Shown: positions 18,190 to 27,215, numbered from the stretch's first letter. The stretch is DNA of 48,974 nt from Candidatus Obscuribacter phosphatis (GCA_001899315.1 MOYA01000003.1:37357-86330); one strand, 5' to 3'. Notes: generated by a model not told the origin, from the letters alone. Numbers and translations are program-made.

Positions 18190-19095
18190 TTGGTTTGGGT
18201 TGGTTTAGATCGGATTGGAAGTTTGCCAAAGGACACATTAATCGGGACGGTCCTGGACGATCGATATGAAATCCTCGCCGAAGTGGGCAGAGGAGCCTTG
18301 GGCGTTGTCTATAAAGCCCGGCATTTGGTCATGGAAAAAACCGTGGCAGTCAAGATTCTTTTCGGCGAAGTAGACGTCGATAAAGATGAAACCAATTTCC
18401 TCAGGTTTCAAAGAGAAGCCCAGGCGGCCAGTTCGATGAGCCACCCCAACATAGTCACCGTCTATGACTTCGGGTTTTCAAAGCAAAAAACACCCTATCT
18501 GGTTATGGACTACATCGAAGGCGTCAACCTGAAAGAAGTCTTGAGCCGCCACCAACGTCTGCCGGTAGAAAGAGCCGTACAAATCTTTCTGCAAATGTGC
18601 AGCGCCCTAGAACACGCTCACAGTAAGGGCATTCTGCACCGCGATATCAAGCCGGAAAACGTTGTCCTGCTTCGCACCAGCTGGAATCCGGAGTTTGTCA
18701 AACTAGTGGATTTCGGCATTGCCAAATATGTTAACGAGCCCCGCAATAATTCTAAGAAACTGACCATGGACGGACAAGTGCTTGGCACCCCCGCCTATAT
18801 GAGCCCGGAACAAGTAATGGGCGACCGTCTCGACCCCCGTTCCGATGTTTATTGCATGGGAGTGTTGATGTACCATTCGGTGTCCGGACGCCTACCCATA
18901 CTGGGGACAACTTCAGCCGATACAATGAGCCGCCACATATCAGATAAGCCCAAAGAATTCCAAGAAATTTGTCCCAACATACCCATTCCTTTTAAGTTGG
19001 AAAGGACTATTTTCAAGGCCCTGAAAAAGCATCCGCAAGACCGTCACCAATCGATGAAAGAACTCTTTATTGAGTTGGAAAACTACAAAGACTGA
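18190..19095 (+). CDS. Serine/threonine protein kinase (PknB/STPK type)
   Basis: 301 aa holding a complete Hanks-type kinase domain and little else, with no membrane anchor or sensor domain. Seen: GRGALGVVYKAR (P-loop), Lys55 in AVKILF, Asp152 in HRDIKPEN, Asp174 in DFGIAKY, and GTPAYMSPEQ. It should therefore be catalytically active and cytoplasmic. No ATG lies near the domain start: the frame opens with TTG at 18190, or TTG at 18223 with GGAAG just upstream. The leader is a T/G-rich low-complexity stretch (18166-18220). The stop overlaps the ATG of the downstream esterase (TGATG), so the two are translationally coupled. Confidence 0.92.
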   Translation: MVWVGLDRIGSLPKDTLIGTVLDDRYEILAEVGRGALGVVYKARHLVMEKTVAVKILFGEVDVDKDETNFLRFQREAQAASSMSHPNIVTVYDFGFSKQKTPYLVMDYIEGVNLKEVLSRHQRLPVERAVQIFLQMCSALEHAHSKGILHRDIKPENVVLLRTSWNPEFVKLVDFGIAKYVNEPRNNSKKLTMDGQVLGTPAYMSPEQVMGDRLDPRSDVYCMGVLMYHSVSGRLPILGTTSADTMSRHISDKPKEFQEICPNIPIPFKLERTIFKALKKHPQDRHQSMKELFIELENYKD

Positions 19096-19997
19096 TGAAA
19101 ACTCGTACCATTCTCATTATCTTTACAGTCTGCTTGATTGCTGCAATTCCTTTTGTCACCAAAGGTCACGAAGATACAGGACCGGCTTCAGTGCGTATCG
19201 TCAAAGACATCAATTACGAAGGTGGTACAAACCCCGCCCAAAGTCTCGATCTTTACTTGCCGACCGAGACCAAACCAAACAAGCTTTTGCCCCTGATTGT
19301 CTTCATCCATGGCGGCGCCTGGATTCAAGGAGACAAGCAAGATGCCCCTGGAATTTTGATGGCCCAGCACGGCTTCGCCCTGGCCAGCATCAATTACAGA
19401 CTTTCCACCGAAGCAATATTCCCAGCCCAAATAGAAGACTGTCGCAAAGCTATCGCCTATCTGCGCAAAAACGGCGGCAAATGGGGCATAGACACCAACC
19501 GCATCGGTGTTTGGGGAATTTCAGCCGGCGGACATCTAGCTTCACTTCTGGGCACGACCAATAGCGCTGAAAACAAAGAATCTTCGGTGGAAGCAGTCCT
19601 CAACTGGTGCGGACTGAGCGATTTGATGACCGTTTCGGAACAGTCCGGTTCACGCACGAAAATAGACTGGGACGACAAAAACGGTCCGCTGGCTAAGTTT
19701 TTAGGCGGTCGCGAAACCGAGAAACCTGACTTAGCAAAAGCAGCCAGTCCAGTCAATTTCATCACCGCCGACGACCCACCCTTTCTAATCGTGCACGGCG
19801 ATATCGATGATGTCGTACCCTTTGCCCAGAGCCAAGAACTCTACGACAAACTAAAAGAGAAAGGCGTGCCCTGCCGCTTGATCAAAGTAAAAGGCGGCGG
19901 TCACATCTTTGGCAACGATGAAGAATTCAAGCATGCCATGCAGTTCTTTCAAAGCACCATAGTCAAAGGTCGCCGCGAATTTGTATTGGAAGACTGA
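19095..19997 (+). CDS. Secreted alpha/beta hydrolase (esterase/lipase, BD-FAE / HSL-like)
   Basis: 300 aa with a signal peptide (residues 1-24). Motifs: VFIHGGAWIQGDK for the oxyanion hole, nucleophile Ser143 in GISAGGHLAS, Asp238 in VHGDIDDVVPF and His270 in KGGGHIFG. This is the layout of BD-FAE and hormone-sensitive-lipase-like carboxylesterases, which remove short acyl groups, often from carbohydrate. It overlaps the kinase stop codon by one base. The pairing of a cytoplasmic kinase with an exported esterase has no obvious reason beyond shared expression. Confidence 0.9.
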   Translation: MKTRTILIIFTVCLIAAIPFVTKGHEDTGPASVRIVKDINYEGGTNPAQSLDLYLPTETKPNKLLPLIVFIHGGAWIQGDKQDAPGILMAQHGFALASINYRLSTEAIFPAQIEDCRKAIAYLRKNGGKWGIDTNRIGVWGISAGGHLASLLGTTNSAENKESSVEAVLNWCGLSDLMTVSEQSGSRTKIDWDDKNGPLAKFLGGRETEKPDLAKAASPVNFITADDPPFLIVHGDIDDVVPFAQSQELYDKLKEKGVPCRLIKVKGGGHIFGNDEEFKHAMQFFQSTIVKGRREFVLED

Positions 19998-20055
19998 TTA
20001 GTCAAAATTTCCTAGTCTAGTCTGCTCTTAGCTTATTCTTCTATTGGACTCGTCT

Positions 20056-21153
20056 TTAACTGGCGACTTTCTTTGCTGCCTCCTCTCTCAGCTTCCGCAC
20101 AGGCACAGTAAAGGAAGCAGGCTCTTTGCCAATCTTCAGGTCAAAGCGCAGCGCCGGTTCACCATTTACATTTTCTACAGTCATGCGTTCAGGGGTAATC
20201 GACATGGCCGTCTTCAGACCAAAAATTGACTTTTCCACCTGAGCCTTGATGCCGCTGATATTCTCAAGACCGACACTGTTGCCGCTTTTCAGACTAGCAG
20301 AAACGATATTATCCAGTTCCAGGCCACTAACCGTTACTCCCAAATGCTTCAGTTCGGTGTTCAACTGCAACTGTCTTTTCTGACCCGGCTTGCCACCATC
20401 AGTGGTTATATCTAATCTATCTTTGCCTTTTCTATCTATACTCAAACCGAGATTTTCACCACGGTCTTGATAGAGACGCAAAGCCCCGGTCAGATCTTTA
20501 AAATCACCATCTAAAACCTTATGCATAAAGTCATCGGGAGCAAAGACGTCTTTGCCCATGCGCACCGACTTGGTTATCTCTCTGCCCAAGACTCTAGCTG
20601 AGCCGGTCGAATCGACATAGCCGTTCTCACCAGGACGGATGGTCATCGACTGTGTGCGGCTATTGCGCACCCGCCCAAGCGGCCCCTGCACATCGGTGCT
20701 AAGACCATTGATGTTGTACAAACTCAAATTGACACCGTCGTTCTTTACATCAAAACTGACTTTCTCGTCGATGCGGGTGCGCAATGGTCTTTGCCTGCCG
20801 ACCATGACATTGGGCGCCGGGGCAGACAGTCCATGTTCCAAATCAATGGACACATGCCTGCTGCCATCAGGGTTACGACTGACCTTTATCGATTCAATAT
20901 TATCTAGCTTGGCTATGCCTCTGTTTAATTCGCCAATCGGATTGCTAAGTAATTCTTTTGGTAGTAAGTCGGTAGCTTTAGCCAAACCCGGCGGCAAATC
21001 AGACTGACTGCTCGGCTTCACCGGCGGAGTCTCGCGCAAATAAGTAAGGACAGACTCTGAAAATGGATGAGCGGCGCGATCTTGTACAGGCTCAATTTTG
21101 TCTTTGCTGTCGTTCTTAACGTTGTCTCTACCATCTTGAGGCATAAAGTTCAC
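20056..21153 (-). CDS. Hypothetical protein, probably lineage-restricted
   Basis: 365 aa, not recognised. The first about 70 residues are polar and Pro/Ser-rich (likely disordered). The rest is a regular beta-rich sequence with many Val/Leu-alternating strands, such as RHVSIDLEHGLSAP and SLKSGNSVGLENISGIKA. There is no signal peptide or membrane span and no catalytic motif. The repeated strand pattern could form a beta-sheet repeat or lipid-binding surface, but this is a guess. GTG start, with an in-frame ATG at 21144 as the alternative; neither has a clear Shine-Dalgarno. Confidence 0.6.
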   Translation of the reverse strand: MNFMPQDGRDNVKNDSKDKIEPVQDRAAHPFSESVLTYLRETPPVKPSSQSDLPPGLAKATDLLPKELLSNPIGELNRGIAKLDNIESIKVSRNPDGSRHVSIDLEHGLSAPAPNVMVGRQRPLRTRIDEKVSFDVKNDGVNLSLYNINGLSTDVQGPLGRVRNSRTQSMTIRPGENGYVDSTGSARVLGREITKSVRMGKDVFAPDDFMHKVLDGDFKDLTGALRLYQDRGENLGLSIDRKGKDRLDITTDGGKPGQKRQLQLNTELKHLGVTVSGLELDNIVSASLKSGNSVGLENISGIKAQVEKSIFGLKTAMSITPERMTVENVNGEPALRFDLKIGKEPASFTVPVRKLREEAAKKVAS

Positions 21154-21274
21154 CGATACTGAAAGAAAATCATCTTTTGCAGCTTAGGGGGCAATTGTTT
21201 CAAACTGATTGCGCCGGCTCTCTTTTGCTGCTTTATAATTCTTGCTGCTAATCTTATGTGTTTATGCGGTAAAT

Positions 21275-22618
21275 ATGACCAATAGCAGTTTCAATGGCTA
21301 CTTACTAAAATGCTCGGTGGTGGGCGCGCTAGGCGGGCTGCTGTTCGGCTTCGACACGGCGGTTATTTCAGGTGCCACCCACTCTCTCACCGAGACTTTC
21401 AAATTAAGCTCTTTCTGGCTGGGCACGACCGTAGCCAGTGCTCTATGGGGTACGGTTCTGAGCGCCATTTTCGCCGGTATGATTGGCGAAAAGCTTGGTG
21501 CCCGAGAGACCTTACGCCTTACTGCCTTTCTATATGTCGCTTCTGCTTTAGGCTGCGCCTTAGCCTGGGATCTACCTTCTTTGATATTCTTTCGTTTTCT
21601 AGGCGGGCTGGGAATAGGCGGCTCTTCGGTACTAGGTCCGGTCTATATAGCCGAACTAGCCCCGGCAAATTGGCGCGGACGACTGGTGGGACTCTTTCAA
21701 ATCAATATTGTCATCGGCATTTTGCTTGCCTATTTCAGCAATTATATGATTGGTCTTTTGCCCCTAGGCTTAAATGAATGGCGCTGGCAACTAGGCGTTT
21801 CAGGTATACCCGCCCTTTTGTTCCTAGTCATGCTCTGGGGAATCCCCAGAAGCCCCCGCTGGCTGGTGGCCAAAGAGCATATAGAAGAAGCCCGCCAAGT
21901 CTTACAGAAGACCAGCATGGGTGATGCCGAGGCGGAATTGCAAGCGATAGTGGCCGATGTCACGCAAGAGAAAGCCAACCAAGAAGAGCGCCTTTTCACC
22001 AAAAGACATCGCTTTCCCATCTTTCTTGCCATCGCCACCGGTGCTTTCAACCAACTGACAGGCATCAATGCCATTCTCTATTATCTCAACGATATTTTTG
22101 CACTAGCAGGCTATAACAAGCTCAGCGGCGGCATGCAAGCGGTGGTCATCGGCGCCACCAACTTAGTCTTCACCCTTTTGGCCATGGCGGTGATCGACAA
22201 ACTGGGGCGCAAACAGCTTTTGCTAATTGGTTCGGTGGGCATGTGCCTATGCCTGTTGGGAGTGGCGATAAGCATGCAAAACAAAGCGCTTATGCAATCC
22301 CTGGTCTGGTATTTGATTGCTTATATCGGTTTCTTTGCATTCTCGCAAGGCGCAGTAATCTGGGTTTATATCAGCGAAGTTTTCCCCACCATGGTGCGCT
22401 CTCGCGGTCAAAGTCTAGGCTGCTCCACCCACTGGATCATGAACGCCCTTATCTCAGGCACCTTCCCCATGGTGGCGGAAGCCTCCGGCTCTCTTCCCTT
22501 TTATTTCTTCTCGGCAATGATGCTGGTTCAGTTCCTCGTGGTCTTCTTTGTTTTTCCCGAAACCAAGGGCGTTACTTTGGAACAAATGGAAGAGAAGCTG
22601 GCAAAAAACAAATCTTGA
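21275..22618 (+). CDS. Sugar porter family MFS transporter (sugar:H+ symporter)
   Basis: 447 aa from ATG 21275 (an in-frame TTG at 21242 is less likely), 12 hydrophobic segments. Sugar-porter signatures are intact: GGLLFGFDTAVISGA in TM1, GLGIGGSSVLGPVYIAELAP before TM5, the loop residues NWRGR, a DKLGRK motif after TM8, QLTGINAILYY in TM7 and PETKG at the end. This places it with XylE, GalP and AraE-type proton-coupled sugar importers of the inner membrane. The sugar cannot be read from the sequence and no sugar catabolic gene is adjacent. Confidence 0.92.
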   Translation: MTNSSFNGYLLKCSVVGALGGLLFGFDTAVISGATHSLTETFKLSSFWLGTTVASALWGTVLSAIFAGMIGEKLGARETLRLTAFLYVASALGCALAWDLPSLIFFRFLGGLGIGGSSVLGPVYIAELAPANWRGRLVGLFQINIVIGILLAYFSNYMIGLLPLGLNEWRWQLGVSGIPALLFLVMLWGIPRSPRWLVAKEHIEEARQVLQKTSMGDAEAELQAIVADVTQEKANQEERLFTKRHRFPIFLAIATGAFNQLTGINAILYYLNDIFALAGYNKLSGGMQAVVIGATNLVFTLLAMAVIDKLGRKQLLLIGSVGMCLCLLGVAISMQNKALMQSLVWYLIAYIGFFAFSQGAVIWVYISEVFPTMVRSRGQSLGCSTHWIMNALISGTFPMVAEASGSLPFYFFSAMMLVQFLVVFFVFPETKGVTLEQMEEKLAKNKS

Positions 22619-22733
22619 GAGAACTGCTTGGGTATATAGACTCAGCATCAATTTCTCGGTCAGACTGAGCTATTTGACTTTGTGTTCAAAGCCGGCACGG
22701 TCTTGCGCATTTGCTAAAAGAAACTGCAGCACC

Positions 22734-22765
22734 AGCAAAATTCAATAAATAGCAAAATTCAATAA
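22734..22765. repeat. 15-bp direct repeat between convergent genes
   Basis: AGCAAAATTCAATAA occurs twice (22734-22748 and 22751-22765) with 2 bp between the copies. The second copy overlaps the stop codon of the retropepsin-like gene. It may be a replication-slippage product. Confidence 0.6.
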
Positions 22766-24009
22766 CGAGTAAATTTAATAAGACCCAAACTCTCATCAAT
22801 TTCAAAATGCCAATCGCCTAAAAAATCACGCCCAAGCAAACAAGTGCCGCTCTGCACAGCATCGGTGACAGCAACAGGCATAGCAGTTCTTTCAATGGGA
22901 CCAAGTTTCAAGTCGACCTTACTGACGCCCACCGGTGTACTGCCGACCACACCGCTCATCATGGCACCCGACAGTTGCTGCACCGGCAAACCAAGTTGCT
23001 TGGCCATGGTGGCGTTGATAAGTGAAACTTCCGCCCCAGTATCAAAAACGAAGTCGAGGGTACGGCCATTCACTTGCACATTTACTATAAAGGAACGGCC
23101 ACTTCTCTTGAAGGGCACTTGATAGACATAGCGACCGCTCTTATCTACAACCATACTGGCGGCTGTGACAGGCGCTTTAGAAGCGGCAGAAATGGCGGGC
23201 TGTTCTTTTCTAGCTAAGACAATAGCATTACCGGCGGTATCAATTCTATAGACATAACCTTCAAAGAACTGCTGCCCCAGTATGGCTGTATTGACACCGA
23301 CATCAGCCACCATAATTGGAAAATTACTCTTTTCAATGCTGCCCACTTTCAAGCGCCCTTTAAAGACCCAAGCTGGTAGAGCGTCGGCGCCGCCAACTCC
23401 ATACAAAAGCGAATTAGGTTTACCGGTTGGAGCGGACAGCCCGAGTCGCTTGAGAATCTTGAGAGGCAAGAAACAAAGTTCGGCACCGGTATCGACCAAA
23501 AGCGAGCAGGCATGACCATCCACACTGCCTTCTACATACATGCCGCTGCCCTGACGGCGAAAGGGCACCCAAGTTTCCCGAGGCAGACTGCCGGTGCCGG
23601 GCCAGACAATGGCCGCCTGGTTGGCAGCGGTCAGCCTGGAAACTTCACTCAAAGTGGTGCGGGCAAGCTTGCCTACTTCCTCTGAGGGGAAGCGGCTTGC
23701 CGTCAAGCGCAGGTAGGAAAGTGCTCTTTCCTTATCACCCAGCTCTCTATAGCAAATAGCAGTAAAATAATAGGCGTAGGCATTGCCGGGATCATGCTTT
23801 AGCGAGGCTTGAAAGCATTCAAGCGCCTTTTCGTACTTAGACTCTTTCAAGCACTTTATGCCCACCTCCAAGAGGGCATTGGTGCGGCTGCGAGGCAGAA
23901 CAATCTTCTGCGCCGGCGCCGACTCTTGCGCTTGCACAGCCTGGACGGGCATGGCCAGCCACAGTGCGCCAAGCAAGAGTAAAGACGACTTAGTTATGGC
24001 AACCACCAC
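22759..24009 (-). CDS. Retropepsin-like aspartic protease with TPR region and two protease domains
   Basis: 416 aa from a GTG at 24009. The frame is open to a TTG at 24120, but that upstream part reads a low-complexity Ala/Val run from the GGC-rich tail of the preceding gene in another frame, so it is probably not translated. From 24009 the protein has a signal peptide (VVVAITKSSLLLLGALWLA...). Next comes a TPR pair (about 45-115), then two clan AA retropepsin-like domains: Asp173 in VDTGAELCF and Asp323 in FDTGAEVSL. Retropepsins need two DTG copies for one active site, usually as a dimer; two copies in one chain could act as a pepsin-like monomer. It is probably exported and overlaps the preceding 99-aa gene by about 20 nt. 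Confidence 0.78.
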   Translation of the reverse strand: MVVAITKSSLLLLGALWLAMPVQAVQAQESAPAQKIVLPRSRTNALLEVGIKCLKESKYEKALECFQASLKHDPGNAYAYYFTAICYRELGDKERALSYLRLTASRFPSEEVGKLARTTLSEVSRLTAANQAAIVWPGTGSLPRETWVPFRRQGSGMYVEGSVDGHACSLLVDTGAELCFLPLKILKRLGLSAPTGKPNSLLYGVGGADALPAWVFKGRLKVGSIEKSNFPIMVADVGVNTAILGQQFFEGYVYRIDTAGNAIVLARKEQPAISAASKAPVTAASMVVDKSGRYVYQVPFKRSGRSFIVNVQVNGRTLDFVFDTGAEVSLINATMAKQLGLPVQQLSGAMMSGVVGSTPVGVSKVDLKLGPIERTAMPVAVTDAVQSGTCLLGRDFLGDWHFEIDESLGLIKFTRY

Positions 24010-24289
24010 TACCGCAACCGCCGCCGCCGCAGCCGCCTTCTGTCTGTCCTTCCACCGAGAAGGGCAAATCTTGTCCCGATTCTCCGCAGCCAAAGCCATC
24101 TTGTTCATAAGCTTGGGCAACCACTTCTAAACACTCATTCATGGCGCTGCCGTGAGATTGAATTTCATAAGTCAAATCTTCAATCTTGCCTTCAATACCG
24201 GTGAGTTTCTCGCAAATCATTTCAAGCGCCGAAGCAATGCGCTCCATTAGCTCGATGCTTGTGTTCTCACTGATGGTTTTCTCTTTCAT
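23990..24289 (-). CDS. 99-aa protein with Cys/Gly-rich C-terminal tail
   Basis: Small ATG frame with a nearby AAGG. Residues 1-60 look like a helix or coiled coil (MERIASALEMICEKLTGIEG). The end is GGCGGGGCGSGGCHN, with three cysteines in four residues of spacing or so and a final His-Asn. It lies upstream of, and overlaps, the retropepsin-like gene on the same strand. I do not recognise a family. The tail could bind metal, or could be a peptide core of the type found in thiazole-modified peptides; no modifying enzyme is nearby. It overlaps no other coding gene on the plus strand. Confidence 0.6.
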   Translation of the reverse strand: MKEKTISENTSIELMERIASALEMICEKLTGIEGKIEDLTYEIQSHGSAMNECLEVVAQAYEQDGFGCGESGQDLPFSVEGQTEGGCGGGGCGSGGCHN

Positions 24290-24380
24290 CGTTGTACCTT
24301 GTTATCTGACCACATACTATCTAATGACATGTCGCTATTGTGCCATAAAGTCTAAAATAGACAGCATAAAGGTAACAACG

Positions 24381-25211
24381 TTGAGAAAATTCTACGCATA
24401 TCTATTTTCATTCGCCTGCGCGGGTCTGCTCTATTTGGGTCTCGATAGCCCCGGCTTGACCGGCTTTGCCAAGCCGCCCGCCAAGCAGCAAAGCCAAGCC
24501 CAAATTGAAGAACTAACCAAACAGGCTGCTAAGGCCCAAAAAGCAAAAGATTATGCCCTGGCCGAAAAATGCTATCGGCAAGCTTTAGCCAAAGGCGATC
24601 TAAAGAGTGCCACTCGCCTGGGAGCCTTGCTGGAAGAAGGGCTGACCGGCACCTCGGACTTTCAAGCAGCTGAAAAATACTACCGCATGGCGGCGCCCAG
24701 CGATGCCGAGGCGGCCTGCCGATTATCCGGGCTGATTGGCTACAACAGCCGCAACCAACCAAGAAGCGGCCATAATGGCAGAGAAATTCCCCCAGAAGCC
24801 CTATATTGGTTGAAATCGTCAGCAGATCGAGGTTATCTTGAAGCCCAATGCCGGATGGGCACGATCTATTCGAACGATAAGAAAGATCGAGAACGTATGG
24901 CCATCGCCCTCAAATACAGACTAATGGCGGCAGCTCAAGGTGATTGTCGCAATGCCTATCGCGCCGGCAATTATCTTTTGTCCGGCATAGCCGGTCGCAA
25001 AGATCCGGTCAAGGCGGAGGCATTACTAAAAATGGCGGCCCGCACCAATCCCAATGCTTGCAAGCTTTTGGCCAATCTCTATGCCAATGGTGATCAAGGC
25101 GTTCAAGCCGATATGGCTAAGGCGAAAGAGTGGCGAGACAAGGGCATCGCTCTTTCAAAACAAATCAATGCCACCGACACAGATATCATCAAAAGCTTTA
25201 ACCGCGAATAA
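24381..25211 (+). CDS. Sel1-repeat protein with signal peptide
   Basis: 276 aa from TTG 24381, supported by AAAGG 8 nt upstream. The open frame extends back to 24186, but that part overlaps the 99-aa gene on the other strand. The first about 25 residues are a signal peptide (YLFSFACAGLLYLG). The rest is Sel1-like helical repeats, such as KAKDYALAEKCYRQALAKG, AACRLSGLIGY and ANLYANGDQGVQADMAKA. Sel1 proteins act as adaptors in the periplasm or cytoplasm. Its stop is 5 bp from the converging histidine kinase stop; a small hairpin AAAGAG/CTCTTT (25210-25226) lies between. Confidence 0.82.
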   Translation: MRKFYAYLFSFACAGLLYLGLDSPGLTGFAKPPAKQQSQAQIEELTKQAAKAQKAKDYALAEKCYRQALAKGDLKSATRLGALLEEGLTGTSDFQAAEKYYRMAAPSDAEAACRLSGLIGYNSRNQPRSGHNGREIPPEALYWLKSSADRGYLEAQCRMGTIYSNDKKDRERMAIALKYRLMAAAQGDCRNAYRAGNYLLSGIAGRKDPVKAEALLKMAARTNPNACKLLANLYANGDQGVQADMAKAKEWRDKGIALSKQINATDTDIIKSFNRE

Positions 25212-25216
25212 AGAGC

Positions 25217-26542
25217 TTAACTCTTTGCCACAGCCAACTCTACAGTAAAAGTGGCACCGGCGCCTGGCACCGAAGTGAGGCTAATATTGCCGCCGTGACG
25301 CTCCACCGTTGCCTTGACGATACTAAGACCGAGACCGCAACCGCCCAAATTGCGAGAACGCGAACTATCAACCCGATAAAACCGTTCAAAGACGCGCGCC
25401 TGACTCTCGACTGCAATACCGGGACCATCGTCGGCAACAATCAGCTTAACCACAGAACGCCCCTCATCATAGGCAATCTTTAATGTGACATGCCCAGCCG
25501 GTCGCGAATAATTGACTGCATTGGAAAGCAAATTGAGCAACATCCCTTGCAGAGCATCGAGATTGCCGCGCACTTTCAGAGCCAGATACTCCACTTCACA
25601 CTCTACGTTAAAGCTGATACCGCGACTAAGAGCCAACTGCCTAGTGGCATCACAAATCGAATCAATCACCTGACTGATACTGAGCTCTTCTTCTAGATAA
25701 GTATACTGAGGCGATTCCAATCGACTGAGTACAATCAGGCTCTGACCAAGATTTTTCATGCGATTGGTGGAGCGCTCAATAATCTTGAGCAAGCGCGAGA
25801 TCTCGGCAATTTGCAGACTTTGTTGCTCCGTCACTTTCTTATCAGCAGAAGACTCTTCCAACTCAGCCGAGATGGTCTGCAAGCTTGCTTCAATAACCGA
25901 TACCGGTGTATTAATCTCATGAGCTGCGTCCATGACAAACTGCCGCATCAAGCTCATAGCCGCTTCCACCGGCTTGACAGCATTGCCGGCAAACCACGAA
26001 CCGCACATGGCTACAGATAGAGCCAGAAAGGGCGTAAGAGCCAACATGGTCAGCACTATCTGCTTGAGGGCCTCGTCCCGCTGTTTGACTGAGACCTGCA
26101 CTTGTAGGTAGCCAATTGACTTATTGCCTTCATAAAGATCGGTATAGAAAGAGCGCAAAAGCAAAGGCGCAGACTTGGCATCAGTGCCGGACAAAGTCAT
26201 TTTTTCTTGCACATTGCCAAAAACCAGACGCTTCACTCCGGCAGGACCAAACTCTTCAAGCAAGTTCTTCTCTTTATCAAAAACTTGAATGGTAGACAAA
26301 AGCTGGTCATGCCTGAGAGCCACCCGCCTGGACCAGTTCACCAGGGACGGTTTGCCGGCGCTAATCTCTACAGCCGGCAAGGCACCATTGGCCACATCGT
26401 GCAGCTCTTCATCTAAAGAGGCATCAAGTTTATTGGCGAACATAAAGATGGCGACACTGCCACCTAGAAAATATAAGGCAACAAAGAGCAAAACGAACTG
26501 CGCCGTTAGTCTTTTGCGCAGCTTTAGTTCGGTATTAGGCAT
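25217..26542 (-). CDS. Sensor histidine kinase of a two-component pair
   Basis: 441 aa from ATG 26542; the ATG overlaps the stop of the response regulator (ATGCCTAA), so the pair is translationally coupled. Two membrane segments (about 13-35 and 165-185) flank an exported sensor region of about 130 residues. The cytoplasmic part has an H-box with His208 in DAAHEINTPVS (unusual next to the common SHELRTPL), an N-box LLNLLSNAVNYS, and G-boxes DDGPGIAV and GGCGLGLSIVK. It is a membrane sensor for an unknown signal. The pair follows the SulP gene on the same strand and may be co-transcribed with it. Confidence 0.93.
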   Translation of the reverse strand: MPNTELKLRKRLTAQFVLLFVALYFLGGSVAIFMFANKLDASLDEELHDVANGALPAVEISAGKPSLVNWSRRVALRHDQLLSTIQVFDKEKNLLEEFGPAGVKRLVFGNVQEKMTLSGTDAKSAPLLLRSFYTDLYEGNKSIGYLQVQVSVKQRDEALKQIVLTMLALTPFLALSVAMCGSWFAGNAVKPVEAAMSLMRQFVMDAAHEINTPVSVIEASLQTISAELEESSADKKVTEQQSLQIAEISRLLKIIERSTNRMKNLGQSLIVLSRLESPQYTYLEEELSISQVIDSICDATRQLALSRGISFNVECEVEYLALKVRGNLDALQGMLLNLLSNAVNYSRPAGHVTLKIAYDEGRSVVKLIVADDGPGIAVESQARVFERFYRVDSSRSRNLGGCGLGLSIVKATVERHGGNISLTSVPGAGATFTVELAVAKS

Positions 26543-27215
26543 TATCTGGACCAAGCTTATAGCCCACACCATATACAGTGGCGATAATCGAGCTCATGCC
26601 TTCGCTATCAAGCTTTTTGCGCAGACGAGTTACATGACCACGCACTGTATCCAAAAGAGCATCAGTATCCGATTCCCAGACAGAGGCCAATAACTCCTCG
26701 GCTGAAAAAACCTGATTGGGATGACGCACTAAAAACTCTAAAAGTCTAAACTCTTTAGGCAAAAGATGCACTTCCTCGTCACCTTTAAGAACCCGGAATT
26801 CATGCGGATCTATAGTCAAATCTCTAAACTTCAAGACATCAGAAACCGGCGAATGATTGCGGCGCAAAACAGCTCTCACTCTGGCTGCCAGTTCTTTCAG
26901 CTGGAAAGGCTTGGTGAGATAGTCGTCAGCGCCGGCATCAAGACCTACTTCTTTGTCATCGACATGAGAGCGGGCCGTGATCATAATCACCCCTGCCGAG
27001 CCGCCGCCTTTGCGATACTTCTTAAGAATCTCCAGACCATCCATGCTGGGCAACATCAAATCGAGCAATACCACGTCATACTTGCTGGTTTCCATCTTGA
27101 TTAGAGCATCGATACCGTCCGCTGCAATCTCCACCAAATGATGGTCTTTAACCAGCCAACCCTTTACAAGGTCAGCGAGGTCAACTTCGTCTTCGACTAT
27201 GAGTATCTTTGCCAT
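26535..27215 (-). CDS. Response regulator, OmpR/PhoB family
   Basis: 226 aa, the usual length. Receiver domain with phospho-acceptor Asp52 in LLDLMLPSMDG and Lys in YLTKPFQLKEL, then a winged-helix DNA-binding domain (about 130-222) with LLPKEFRLLEFLVRHPNQV and TVYGVGYKLGP. It should control transcription from sites it shares with its partner kinase. ATG start. A possible -10 TAGAAT lies in the 95 bp between it and the SulP gene, so it may have its own promoter as well as read-through. Confidence 0.95.
   Translation of the reverse strand: MAKILIVEDEVDLADLVKGWLVKDHHLVEIAADGIDALIKMETSKYDVVLLDLMLPSMDGLEILKKYRKGGGSAGVIMITARSHVDDKEVGLDAGADDYLTKPFQLKELAARVRAVLRRNHSPVSDVLKFRDLTIDPHEFRVLKGDEEVHLLPKEFRLLEFLVRHPNQVFSAEELLASVWESDTDALLDTVRGHVTRLRKKLDSEGMSSIIATVYGVGYKLGPDNA

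Noticed and set aside
24010-24120. N-terminal extension of the retropepsin-like protease from TTG 24120
   Set aside because: It translates the GGC-rich tail of the 99-aa gene in another frame into an Ala/Val run; the signal peptide begins after the GTG at 24009.
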